Positions 34,807-44,329 of a stretch of DNA of 64,000 nucleotides are shown in pieces. The notes under the pieces are model-generated. The model was not told the DNA's origin, made no database searches, and worked only from the letters and a program-made list of their open reading frames with translations. Numbering within the stretch: the first letter of the stretch is position 1; each line of letters opens with the position of its first letter. Both the position numbers and the translations under genes were made by a program. Source of the DNA: Capra hircus (Eukaryota; Chordata; Mammalia; Artiodactyla; Bovidae); assembly GCF_001704415.2 (NCBI RefSeq), contig NC_030808.1, positions 79,204,594 to 79,268,593 of the forward strand, given 5' to 3'.

Positions 34807-35173
34807 CACATATATACGGAATCTAGAAGAATGGTACTGAAGAATTTATTTACAGGGCAGCAATGGAGAAACAGACATAGAGAATAGACTTACGGACATG
34901 GAGAAAGGGGAGGAGAGGGTGAGATGTATGAGGAGAGTAACATGGAAACTTACATTACCACATGTAAAATAGATAGCCAATGGGAATTTGCTGTATGGCT
35001 CAGGAAACTCAAACACGGGCTCTGTATCAACCTGCAGGGGTCGGGTGGGGAGGGAGATGGGAGGGAGGTTCAAAAGGGAGGGGATATATGTATACCTATG
35101 GCTGATTCATGTTGAGGTTTGACAGAAAACAGCAAAATTTTGTAAAGCAATTATCCTTCAATTAAAAAAACAA
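34351..35173 (+). mobile_element. L1 LINE, 5'-truncated, nested in Bov-tA
   Basis: ORF2 3' end plus the full 3'-UTR ('atggctgattcatgttgagg', 'ttttgtaaagcaattatcct') and an A-rich tail. The duplication aagaatac at 34343-34350 and 35174-35181 marks target-primed insertion. It is younger than the ruminant-specific SINE it interrupts. Confidence 0.95.
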
Positions 35174-35354
35174 AAGAATACCAGAGTGGGTTACTTTTTC
35201 TTCCTCTAGGGGATCTTCCCAACCCAGTGATTCAACTCACGTCTCCCGCATTGCAGGCAGATTCTTTACCACCTGAGCCACCAGGGAAGCCCGGGCTGAA
35301 CCAGCTGTTAAAGCTTCTGAAGGATTCCTAATGCGGCAGTATGCTTTAATCATA

Positions 35355-35450
35355 GCTATGACCAGCATTTATTGAGCATTTACACTACACAAGGCTTTCT
35401 CCTTAATACTCTGTGTGCATTATATCATTGTATAGTGACAACAGAGCAGA
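35355..35450 (-). repeat. MIR SINE fragment
   Basis: 'agcatttattgagcatttac' followed by 'tctgtgtgcattatatcatt', the antisense MIR 3' end. Confidence 0.55.
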
Positions 35451-35476
35451 CATCTTGGTGCCAGCATTGCCAGTAC

Positions 35477-35594
35477 TGCTGCTGCTGCTAAGTCGCTTCA
35501 GTCGAGCCCGACTCTGTGCGACCCTATAGACCGCAGCCCACCAGGCTCCCCCGTCCCTGGGATTCTCCAGGCAAGAACACTGGAGTGGGTTTGG
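35477..35594 (-). mobile_element. BOV-A2 SINE, single-monomer copy
   Basis: Starts with the CTG tail and runs through one monomer only ('gcagcccaccaggctccccc' to 'aagaacactggagtgggt'). Flanks ttgccagtac and ttggcagtac (35467-35476, 35591-35600) form a 9/10 duplication. The following 80 bp (35605-35680) look like a sense MIR piece. Confidence 0.88.
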
Positions 35595-35714
35595 CAGTAC
35601 CTAGGTGTGTGTTATTAGAACTGCTGATTCTCTCTAAGCCATTTCCTCATCTGGCAAAGGAGGAGGCTGTTCTAGTACTGGAGAGCAAGTGTGAAAGAAG
35701 CAGCCCCATTCAAC

Positions 35715-36060
35715 TGTCCATAGGAGTGTAAACCATTCATAGTACAACTCTTTTCAAAGGGAATGAGGTAATTCCTAGGAAGGTTTTAAATGTGCATAGT
35801 CTTAGATTTAACAATCCAACCTCCAGGAATCCATCCTATAGAGATCATAGCAAGGGCACGTCAGGATTCGCATGCAAGGATGCTCGAGGTAGCGTTATTT
35901 GTAAAAGCAAACATGTTAAAGCATCATCTATGTCTATTAACCGGAAAATAGTTGAAAACTTTTCGTCTATCTAGTCTAAGGACTAGACTGCTTGTGAGAT
36001 ATGGAGTTGGAGATTTTTTTACAACATATTTTTAAACTAAAAAGCAGATCAATGTGTAAG
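35715..36060 (+). repeat. old L1 (L1M-type) fragment
   Basis: Resembles the ORF2 end of old L1: 'ggaatccatcctatagagat', 'gcatgcaaggatgctcgagg' and 'gcgttatttgtaaaagcaaa'. Diverged and without an open frame. Confidence 0.55.
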
Positions 36061-36099
36061 GCATAATTTCTTTTCTATAAATACATGCTTGAGTGTACA

Positions 36100-36105
<6 letters not shown>

Positions 36106-36146
<41 letters not shown>
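36106..36146. repeat. (TG)n microsatellite, about 20 units
   Basis: An uninterrupted TG run of 41 bases preceded by 'gtacatgtata'. Long and pure, so probably length-variable in populations. Confidence 0.97.
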
Positions 36147-36150
<4 letters not shown>

Positions 36151-36576
36151 GGAGATATATTTGCTTTAACTCGGGAAGATATCTTGACTGATAAATGCTA
36201 ACAGACTGAAGGAGGAAACTTAAAGTTTGTTATATAATTTTTTAAAAGAACAGCATAGGATAATTTTTACTTTTGGGGACTTTCAGAACTTTTCAAATAC
36301 AAACCAACACCTGCCTATATGGAAAGAGAATCTGGGCAAACAGGAGGCTCTTTTGTTCTCTGATTACTTACTGTTACCTAAAGGAGACCCAACAGAGAGA
36401 AGTTTCTGTGCTATGGGTGGGGTGTGTCTGGAGGGCTGGGTGAGGACTTGAGATGCAAAAGAAGGCAGAGAAAAGCCCCTGAGAAGGCAGAAAGCTAGGG
36501 GTTCACCGCACAAGGTAAAGCATTTAGTGAAGACAACCTACAAGTTCACAAGCTCCAAGGAGAGGACTCACATATT
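36147..36576. other. unique sequence
   Basis: No gene or repeat recognised. Confidence 0.4.
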
Positions 36577-36592
36577 CAGTTTGAAATTATTT

Positions 36593-36714
36593 TATTTTAG
36601 TTTTTGGCCACGCCACACGGCTTGCAGAATCCTAGTTCCCCAATCAGGGACAGAACCCATGCCCTCGGCAGTGGAAACACAAAGTCTGAACCATTGGACC
36701 ACCAGGGAATTCTC
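36593..36714 (-). mobile_element. CHR-type tRNA-derived SINE with perfect target-site duplication
   Basis: T-rich left end, 'ttggccacgccacacggctt', the B-box complement 'agggacagaacccatgccct' and the head complement 'ccattggaccaccagggaat'. Flanked by cagtttgaaattattt at 36577-36592 and 36715-36730, 16 of 16 identical. Confidence 0.93.
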
Positions 36715-36902
36715 CAGTTTGAAATTATTTGAGTTACTATCATGCTTCCTTCTTCTGTGTCCAGCCCTGGATATTCTTCAGTGAAACCTATTTCACACAC
36801 ATACATTCATGTTAAAATTAAAAATATGTGTAACAAGGACAAAGATGACTTCCATTATCCCTAAGCTCCCTCCTGACTAAAACCTGGGGTGTCTCTGTGC
36901 CT

Positions 36903-37895
36903 TTATGTATGCAGGTCAGGAAGCAACAGTTAGAACTGGACATGGAACAACAGACTGGTTCCAAATAGGAAAAGGAGTACGTCAAGGCTGTATATTGTCA
37001 CCCTGCTTATTTAACTTCTATGCAGAGTACATCATGAGAAACGCTGGACTGGAAGAAACACAAGCTGGAATCAAGATTGCCGGGAGAAATATCAATAACC
37101 TCAGATATGCAGATGACACCACCCTTATGGCAGAAAGTGAAGAGGAGCTAAAAAGCCTCTTGATGAAAGTGAAAGAGGAGAGCGAAAAAGTTGGCTTAAA
37201 GCTCAACATTCAGAAAACTAAGATCATGGCATCTGGTCCCATCACTTCATGGGAAATAGATGGGGAAACAGTGGAAACAGTGTCAGACTTTATTTTGGGA
37301 GGCTCCAGAATCACTGCAGACGGTGACTGCAGCCATGAAATTAAAAGACGCTTACTCCTTGGAAGAAAAGTTATGACCAACCTAGATAGTATATTCACAA
37401 GCAGAGACATTAATTTGCCGACTAAGGTCCATCTAGTCAAGGCTATGGTTTTTCCTGTGGTCATGTATGGATGTGAGAGTTGGACTGTGAAGAAGGCTGA
37501 GCGCCGAAGAATTGATGCTTCTGAACTGTGGTGTTGGAGAAGACTCTTGAGAGTCCCTTGGACTGCAAGGAGATCCAACCAGTCCATTCTGAAGGAGATC
37601 AACCCTGGGATTTCTTTGGAAGGAATGATGCTGAAGCTGAAACTCCAGTACTTTGGCCACCTCATGCGAAGAGTTGACTCATTGGAAAAGACTCTGATGC
37701 TGGGAGGGATTGGGGGCAGGAGGAGAAGGGGACGACCGAGGATGAGATGGCTGGATAGCACCACAGACTCGATGGACGTGAGTCTGAGAGAACCCCAGGA
37801 GTTGGTGATGGACAGGGAGGCCTGGCGTGCTGCGATTCATGGGGTCACAAAGAGTCAGACACGACTGAGCGACTGAACTGAACTGAACTGAACGG
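36903..37895 (+). mobile_element. BovB LINE, 5'-truncated, best-preserved copy
   Basis: About 1 kb ending in the family's pentamer repeat (gaactgaactgaactgaac at 37874-37892). Compared with the other copies here it has the fewest disabling changes. Candidate flanks are short (cctttatg/cctcttatg) and not convincing. Confidence 0.95.
36905..37876 (+). pseudogene. BovB reverse transcriptase C-terminal part, open for 323 codons
   Basis: The longest recognisable reading frame in the window. Visible landmarks: GVRQGCILSP (RT motif B, residues 24-33), YADDTTLMA (catalytic motif C, residues 68-76), a lysine-rich helix LKSLLMKVKEESEKVG (82-97), MVFPVVMYGCESWT (181-194), a CWRRLLRVPW block and the natural C-terminus RLSD followed by a stop. 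The first methionine is simply where truncation left an ATG (MYAGQEATV). The endonuclease and RT motif A, with one of the catalytic aspartates, are absent. It cannot retrotranspose itself, and no promoter is visible. Any transcript would have to be read through from outside. Confidence 0.9.
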
Positions 37896-38107
37896 AACCT
37901 CTTATGCGCACCCACCTCCATCCTGCCTTTATCTCCTGCCAGGCCCATGGGTCTGCTAAGGAGGTTCTCCCCGTCCAACCCCCAGCTGAGCCACCTGCCC
38001 CTTCACACCTTCCAGCCTTTACCTGCGCTTCTCTTGGGCTAGAGTCCCTCCGCTTTCTCTGCCTGGAGGATCCTACTACTACTAATGCCAGCATGCATGC
38101 ATGCATG

Positions 38108-38309
38108 CTGAGTCACTCAGTCGTGCCTGACTCTGTGTCCCCATAGACTGTAGCCAACCAGGTTCCTCTGTCCATGGGATTTCCCAGGCAAGAATACTAG
38201 AGTGAGTTGCCATTTCCTCCTCCAGGGGGTCTTCCTGAACCAGGGCTCGAACCGACGTCTCCTACATCTCCTGCATTGGCCAGTAGATTCTTTACCCTCT
38301 GAGTCCTAC
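38108..38309 (-). mobile_element. Bov-tA SINE with GCAT-repeat tail
   Basis: Begins after a (GCAT)n tail (38091-38109) with 'ctgagtcactcagtcgtgcc' and runs to a degraded head complement 'ttctttaccctctgagtcc'. A small extra copy of 'catctcctgcat' occurs near 38262-38276. Confidence 0.9.
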
Positions 38310-38760
38310 TTAACCTTTATGGCTGTGCTCCGATATGCCCTTCCTAGAAACCTTGGTTGTCCTGGAAACAGAATCAGTCACTTTTTGCTCCCAACACACT
38401 GTGCAAGAAAGTGAAAGTGTTAGCCATTCAGTCATGTCTGACTCTTTGTGACTATGGCTCATAAAGCTCCTCTGTCCATGGGATTCTCCAGGCAAGACTA
38501 CTGGAGTGGGTAGCCATTCTCTTCTCCAGAGGGTCTGCCTGACCCAGCTTCAATCCCTGCATTGCAGGCTGATTCTTTACTGCCTGCGCCACCAGGAAAG
38601 CACTCCATGTGTACCTTCCTTCTGTTTTGTCGAGTAAAGGAAGCAGTCACCATTGTCCTCATCCCTGAGGGTGTGTTTACTTATCTCTTCAGCCTCCAGC
38701 ACAGGACCCCATCCATTGTAGATGCTCAAAAATTGTTGGAAAAATAACGAATGTGCAAAT
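38310..38760 (+). repeat. L2 LINE 3' end split by Bov-tA
   Basis: The right part (38605-38760) has a recognisable L2 end: 'ccatccattgtagatgctca', 'aaaattgttggaaaaataac'. The left part (38310-38405) is weaker. The SINE at 38406-38604 lies between. Confidence 0.5.
38406..38604 (-). mobile_element. Bov-tA SINE
   Basis: 'gaaagtgttagccattcagt' through 'gggattctccaggcaagact' to the head complement 'ttctttactgcctgcgccac'. Second reverse copy within 500 bp; no duplication recognised. Confidence 0.92.
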
Positions 38761-39484
38761 GAATGAATCTGACTTTGTCTGTCTGTGATTTCAAAGTCCT
38801 TCCTGGCTCTGAATCTTTCTCCCTGTGATGAACACCCATTGCTCCAAGATCTATGGGAACATTGTGGTCTGGACCCCTCCTGCTTCACCAGCAAATAATA
38901 TCACTCCATCAACTGGACATTCCAGGCTGTGCTGGCCCCTGGAGGGTCCCCGAAGCCTGTTCAGATCCCCAGTGATTGGTATCCCCAGGCCAAGGGGTGC
39001 AGCTTGACTGGGTCTGGGTCTAGGCCTGGCTAAGAGGTGGTAGCCGGGCCAGCAGAGGGGACGTCAGCCTGGGAAGAGAGTTTTTTTCACTGAAAAGGGT
39101 GATTCTGCCCTGTAGCTGATGGCCTGTTAATAGCTTGCGGATCATGTGAGAGTCCTTGGCCTGGCCTGGTCCGGTGCTGAGAACTGGCAGTGCCAGGCCT
39201 AACACAGGAGAGCCCCACCCAGGTTAATTGATCTGTTTCTGTCCTCCAAGAGGCCCTGGGCAGGATCAGCACATTTTCCTCTCTGTCCGGGTCTTTCCCG
39301 TGCCAGACTCACAGATGAAATTTTTCTGAGCTGAGCAGGTCAGGTAGATGTTTAGTTGTCCCTGTCTTGTGTGCGTACCCATACCTCTTCATTGCATCCC
39401 TCTTCTCTCTCCTAGAGTTTTCTCTCATTCCCAACTTAGCTCTGATTTTCTCTCTGGAGTCTCTGCCGGTCTCTTTTTAGCCTT
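38761..39484. other. unique sequence, moderately GC-rich
   Basis: No gene or repeat family recognised; short overlapping frames only. Confidence 0.4.
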
Positions 39485-39635
39485 TAATGCCCCTTCCTTC
39501 ATTTCCTTTCCCTTCCCCTCCCTTCTTTCCTTCCTTCCTTCCCTTCCTCCTTCTTTCCCTCCTTCCCTCCTCTTTCTCTTTCTTCCCTCTCCACCATCCT
39601 TCCTCCTTCCCTCATTCTCTTCTTCCCCATGTTTT
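39485..39635 (+). repeat. polypyrimidine (TTCC-rich) tract
   Basis: About 150 bases almost entirely C and T on the plus strand, with runs of TTCC (for example ttccttccttccttccc around 39528-39545). A 135-codon open frame across it (39348-39755) is a Pro/Ser/Phe/Leu low-complexity translation. Confidence 0.95.
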
Positions 39636-40339
39636 TTGTTCTCAGTTTTTCTTATCTCTGTCTCTCATTCCTCTGCCCTCAGGCTAGACTCTTCCTCCAC
39701 CTCCTGTCCACAGGGACCTCCTCCACTCCCCCACCCTCCTGCCATTTCATCTTGAGCTGCCACTTGAGAAACCTCTCCTTTGCTCTCTTGCTTGTACTGT
39801 TGGACAGAAGTCCCGTAGGTCTTTATATTATCTCCCCATCCTTATCCTCCTCCAAGTTTCTGAGTGAAAATGTCACTTGATCCAAAATTGTTTCAGGTAG
39901 CACCCTTATTGTCTGTCTTTTGCCAGGATCCCCTCCCTATGGCCAGGTTGACAAATGCTTCTGAACAGAGAACAGACCTAGGTCCCTAGCCAAAGTCAGT
40001 GGGGGATGGGGTGGGGTGCTGACTCTGGAATGAGTCTCAGGATCCTGAGTCTGACAACCAGAAGTTTAAAAGTTGGCTTCTTGCTCTTTTTCCCCATCTC
40101 CTAAGCCTGGGCAGGGTCCCTCTGTGTACCCTGGCCAACTATGAGTACTCAGAGACATAAAGTAGGAAATCCAATGATGCCAAGCCAGATATGCCCATTT
40201 TCTGACCTTTTCTGATTCCTCATAAGGGATGAAACCGAGGCCACTGCTAAGCTTATCATTACTCTGAGGGTCTTCAAGGGCACAATCTGGATACAGATGA
40301 AGTACCTCTTTCTTCCATGAATTCACTCAGTTGACAACT
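39636..40339. other. unique sequence
   Basis: No gene or repeat recognised. Confidence 0.4.
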
Positions 40340-40480
40340 GGGCATCATTTCTGGCTTTGTAAACAGTGATACAAAGATGTCCCCAGTTCTCAAAGAGCTT
40401 ATGACTTAACAGAGGCAATGGATCCATACACAGGGCTATTAGAAAAGCTCAAGGAAAGTATGGACAAGGCGTTGAACTAG
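40340..40480 (-). repeat. L2 LINE fragment
   Basis: 'actgggcatcatttctggct', 'gatacaaagatgtccccagt' and 'tctcaaagagcttatgactt', an antisense L2 3' region. Confidence 0.6.
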
Positions 40481-41204
40481 AGACTAATTGGCAAATGGGA
40501 AGATATACAACAAGAAGAGAATTCAGCATTTAATCTTTTCCAAAAAAAAAGAGAAAACATTTGTGTGTATGCATGGTGGTTGATAGAACTGGAGAAAAAT
40601 GAAAAATTATGGGGAAAGTATGAAAAACTTAGTGACACCCCAATTAAAAACTACTGGTCAAAGATTTAATTCACTCCCACCCATACAAGAATCTACTGAC
40701 ATTTTATTTCAAGTGGACACATGTCATCAACCCCTAAGCCCTGACTCTGGTTAGATATACCGAAGCCAGAGGAAGAAAGACAAGCTGGAAAGAGGATTTG
40801 GAACCAACAGATTAACTCATAGTTGTCTTTAACTTGCCGCTTTGAGTGAATCTCTTCTCCTTCAGCCCTCAATGATTCCGAGGTCCGATCAACTTTAAAT
40901 GTGATGCTTGTTTTACAGGTTGATGGCAATCTGCTGGGCTCTTCCATGGCCCTGCCAAGTGGACCTTCTGTGTCCTTCATGTCGGTCCTGTGTTTCTAAA
41001 GCACAGCCTTTTGGGGGAAAGAAGTATGGGGTATATTTTTCACATGTTTTATGAAGAACAGAAAATTATTTGAGTCCTGTGCCTTACTTCCCAGCCCAGC
41101 ATTCACCACATCTTCCCATGGAAGGGGATAAAAGGAAGCAGAAAAAGACTTGAGTTCTCAAAGGGTAAAAAACCCACATGGAATAAAGCAAGAAGATAAC
41201 CCTG
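40481..41204. other. unique sequence
   Basis: A short A run lies at about 40542-40550. A 95-codon minus-strand frame at 40693-40980 has no recognisable domain. Confidence 0.4.
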
Positions 41205-41345
41205 ATCAGCCCCTCATTTTAAGGATAGAGAAAATGAGGCCCAGAAAGAGCAAAGGGTCTGGCCAAGTTGACAGTGCAAGTTAGTGACATAGCCTGGACT
41301 CAGAGTCCGGTGGAGCCAGCGGCTGGACCTCTTTATCACACCTGA
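41205..41345 (-). repeat. MIR SINE
   Basis: Clear antisense MIR: 'cattttaaggatagagaaaa', 'tgaggcccagaaagagcaaa' and 'gtgcaagttagtgacatagc'. Confidence 0.8.
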
Positions 41346-42259
41346 GTGTGTCAGGTCTCTGCCTCTGCAGTCTGACCACAAATGCCAATAATAAGACTCC
41401 ATCCTTGACATGTCCTAGAGAGCGTGTGACAGGCCACTGTTACAGGTGCACTCCTGGGTTCTTCGGAGCTGCTGCTCTTTTTCAGTATGTGCCACTGAGG
41501 CTTTCTCCAACAGGCAGGTGTCCCATGGACAAAGGTCGACACTGCTTCATGCAATGGGCTTCTAGGGGCAGATCTTCTGAGCATCCTGAGACAATGACGA
41601 TCCTCTTGTCATTTACACTGAAGGTTGGTTGAGGCCCAGACTCACTCCAGTGAGATGGAGTCCTAGCTATCTCTGTGTTAGAGGCCACACACCTCTCAGT
41701 TTTAACTGGGATAATATGCACAGAATCCATGGTTCCCCCTCCTTACCCTCCTAAAAGAAATCAGATCCTTTAGCCATTGAAATAGCATGACTGAGGTCAG
41801 GAAGGATGCGTTGAGGTCAGTTGTGGACACTTATATAAATAATAATTTTCCAGTGGGAACTGTGAACTCTCCTTGTCTCTTCTATTTTTAAATGCTAATT
41901 GCTTCTGATTTTGTTGATATAGGCGGAGCTAATAAGAACGTTTGCTTCCTAACCATTGAACTTAACGTATCTGTTTTTGGACACTTGTGATTTATTTTTG
42001 CACACATGCTGCAAACTGGTGCTAATTACTTGAAAGGATCAGGGTTTCTATTCCGAGAGGGATGACGACAGAATGTCAATTTGTAGTCTCTGAGCATAGT
42101 GTCCCAATTATCAATGCATTCCAGACCAGAATGGACTTGGCACCTTCTTGAAGGGATTTGGCTGTTCTTTTATCAGCCAGTCCCTGGACGTAGGTTCATG
42201 AAAACTTGCTTTCTAGTAACTTGTGGGTGTGCCTGTTCTTTCCTCAGTCTCAAAGACCA
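41346..42259. other. unique sequence
   Basis: No gene or repeat recognised. The AT-rich portion 41880-42090 is free of recognisable repeats. Confidence 0.4.
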
Positions 42260-42570
42260 TTTAGTGACGTATCAGTGTCCCAAATACCTACCATACCATG
42301 TCCAGCTTGAATGCTTCTCTCTCAGAGCCTTCTTTGATCTCTTTGGCTAAAGACAAGTTTCACTTCCTTATCAAAGTCCCAGAGTATTTGGCTGATCCCT
42401 TCCTCAAAGGACACAGCACTTTCTACTTTGAATTGAAATTATTTGCCCACCTTCTTATCTTCTTTCTGCATTATAAGCCCCCCAGGGACAACACCTTATC
42501 TGTGTTATATTTGTCCCCACTGACAGCACACAGAAACTTCGCCTAATGCCCCATGTTTCATTCATTGGTT
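42260..42570 (+). repeat. L2 LINE 3' region
   Basis: Sense L2: 'tcagagccttctttgatctc', 'tttcacttccttatcaaag', 'cattataagccccccaggga' and 'tctgtgttatatttgtcccc'. Confidence 0.65.
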
Positions 42571-42799
42571 TAGCTGAAGTGCTTTTCCTCTAATATTTCA
42601 CCTGCTCAAGAAAACTGTAAGGTAGGTTTAAGTAAGTATGGGACAAATGATTGACTCCGTCTATACACACACAAATAAAATGACTAAAGTCTATAATGAT
42701 TATATGAAGTTTAGCTGGAGAATCCAACTTTTAACTATCATACCAAGGAAAAAACAAAACACTGCGCTGTAGGGAATGGTTGGAGAATAGGGACAAAGG

Positions 42800-42890
42800 A
42801 CTTAAAACTTGATCTACTTAGCAAGTGTCTATGCCAAGTACTGTGTCTACACCGTGGATACAAAGGTGAATGAGAACATACTAGTTTAAA
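42800..42890 (-). repeat. L2 LINE fragment
   Basis: 'tgtctatgccaagtactgtg' then 'gtggatacaaaggtgaatga', antisense L2. Confidence 0.6.
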
Positions 42891-42899
42891 TTTTTAGTC

Positions 42900-43093
42900 C
42901 AGGGGTCAGAAAACTATACCCAATGAGCCAAGTCTGGCTCACCATCTGCATTTGTGAAAAAAGTCTAATACACTTGGTTTGTGTAGTGTCTGTGGCCACT
43001 TTCCCAGCTCTGACCAAGGCTGTATGCCCTACAGAGACAAAAGTATTTATTATCTGTAATCTATCCCTGTATAGAAAAAGTCTGTTGAGCCAT
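42900..43093 (+). mobile_element. hAT-like non-autonomous DNA transposon, family uncertain
   Basis: Begins 'caggggtcagaaaactatac', holds 'gtgtctgtggccactttccc' and ends in a degraded inverted copy of its start ('gaaaaagtctgttgagcc'). Matches a common old mammalian hAT repeat that I cannot name surely. No duplication recognised. Confidence 0.65.
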
Positions 43094-43224
43094 TTTGTAC
43101 CCAGGTTTAAAAGTCCTTAAAATATACCAGAGACAGAACCATGTAGAGTGAGGACAGGGTTCCATATGAGACCTAACAGACTTGGAAAGTCAAGAAAGGC
43201 CACTTGTACTGGAACCACGGGGGC

Positions 43225-43325
43225 AGAGACCACTTAGGTCTTGCTTGCTGTGGTATTACAAGTGCCTGTGTCGTTCCTGGCACATAGTAGCTTGCTTAGG
43301 AAATATTTATGAAATGAATGAATGA
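43225..43325 (+). repeat. L2 LINE 3' end
   Basis: 'gggggcagagaccacttagg', 'ttcctggcacatagtagctt' and the terminal 'gaaatgaatgaatgag'. Confidence 0.75.
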
Positions 43326-43504
43326 GTGGGGTTACTTCTAAGGTGGGAGTGAGAGGATGATTGGAGTGATTTAGGAGGAGTGTGAAGGGATCAGCAGAGA
43401 AGGAGGATAGCATGTGCAGAATGCTGAAGCAAGAGAGAGCCAGATACCATGGAGAGCACAGGCGGCTCAGCTGGTGGGAGTACAGCATTCAGGAGCAGGG
43501 TTTG

Positions 43505-44329
43505 CTGTTATCTGTCTTAAATGTGGCAGTGTGTACATGTCCATCCCAAACTCCCAAACTATCCCTCCCTTACCCCATCTTTCCCCGAGCAGCCACAAGT
43601 TCCTTCTCTAAGTCTGTGAATCTCTTTCTGTTTTGTAAATAAGTTCATTTGTATAATTTCTTTTTAGATTCCACATATAATGGGTGTCATATGATAGTTC
43701 TTCTCTGACTTACTTCACTCAGTATGACAATCTCTAGGTCCATCTATGCTACTGAAAATGACACTATTTCATTCATTTTAATGGCTTAGTAACATTCCGT
43801 TGCATATATGTATCACATCTTTATGCATTCCTTTGTCAATGGACACTTAGGTTTCTTCCACGTCTTGGCTATTATAAACAGCGCTGCAATGAACGTTCGG
43901 GTGCATGTACCCTTTTGGATCATGTTTTCCTCCAGATACTTGCCCAGGAGTGGGATTTCAGGGTCATATGGAGCTCTAGTTTTAGCTTTTTAAGGAACCT
44001 CCATACTGTTCTCCACTCTTCGCATCTGGCGACCACCTGTTGTGAAGAGCTGACTCATTTGAAAAGACCCTGATGCTGGGAAAGATTAAAGGGGGGAGGA
44101 GAAGGAGACGACAGAGGATGAAATGGTTGGATGGCATCACGGACTCAATGGGCATGAGTTTGAGTAAACTCCTGGAGTTGGTGAAGGACAGGGAGGCCTG
44201 GCATGCTGCAGTCCGTTGGGTCGCAGAGTCAGACATGACTGAGTAACTGCACTGAACTGACTTGATACTGTTCTCCATAGTGGCTATACAATTTACATTC
44301 CAGCAACAGCATAGGAGGATTCCCTTCTC
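43505..44329 (-). mobile_element. L1 LINE fragment nested in L2, itself split by BovB
   Basis: Reverse L1 3'-UTR and ORF2 end: 'atcccaaactcccaaactat', 'gttttgtaaataagttcatt', 'gcatatatgtatcacatctt' and, after the BovB, 'gtggctatacaatttacatt'. Likely target duplication caggagcagggtttg (43490-43504) and caggagtggggtttg (44330-44344), 14 of 15 identical. Confidence 0.88.
44016..44264 (+). mobile_element. BovB LINE, short 3' fragment nested in L1
   Basis: Last 250 bp of BovB ('gctgactcatttgaaaagac' to 'gtaactgcactgaactgac'). Flanked by atactgttctcca at 44003-44015 and 44265-44277, 13 of 13 identical, exactly splitting the L1. The first 14 bases (44016-44029) read as the reverse complement of adjacent BovB sequence. 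Confidence 0.95.

Larger units (their letters stand above)
34246..35293 (-). mobile_element. Bov-tA SINE split by an L1 insertion
   Basis: Left part 34246-34350 ('ttgttgttcaaccgctcagt' to 'cccaggcaagaatac') and right part 35174-35293 ('gaataccagagtgggttac' to 'ctgagccaccagggaagccc') are consecutive in Bov-tA. The L1 at 34351-35173 is inserted between them. Confidence 0.93.

Noticed and set aside
39348..39755. 135-codon open frame
   Set aside because: Translation of the polypyrimidine tract; low complexity explains the lack of stops.
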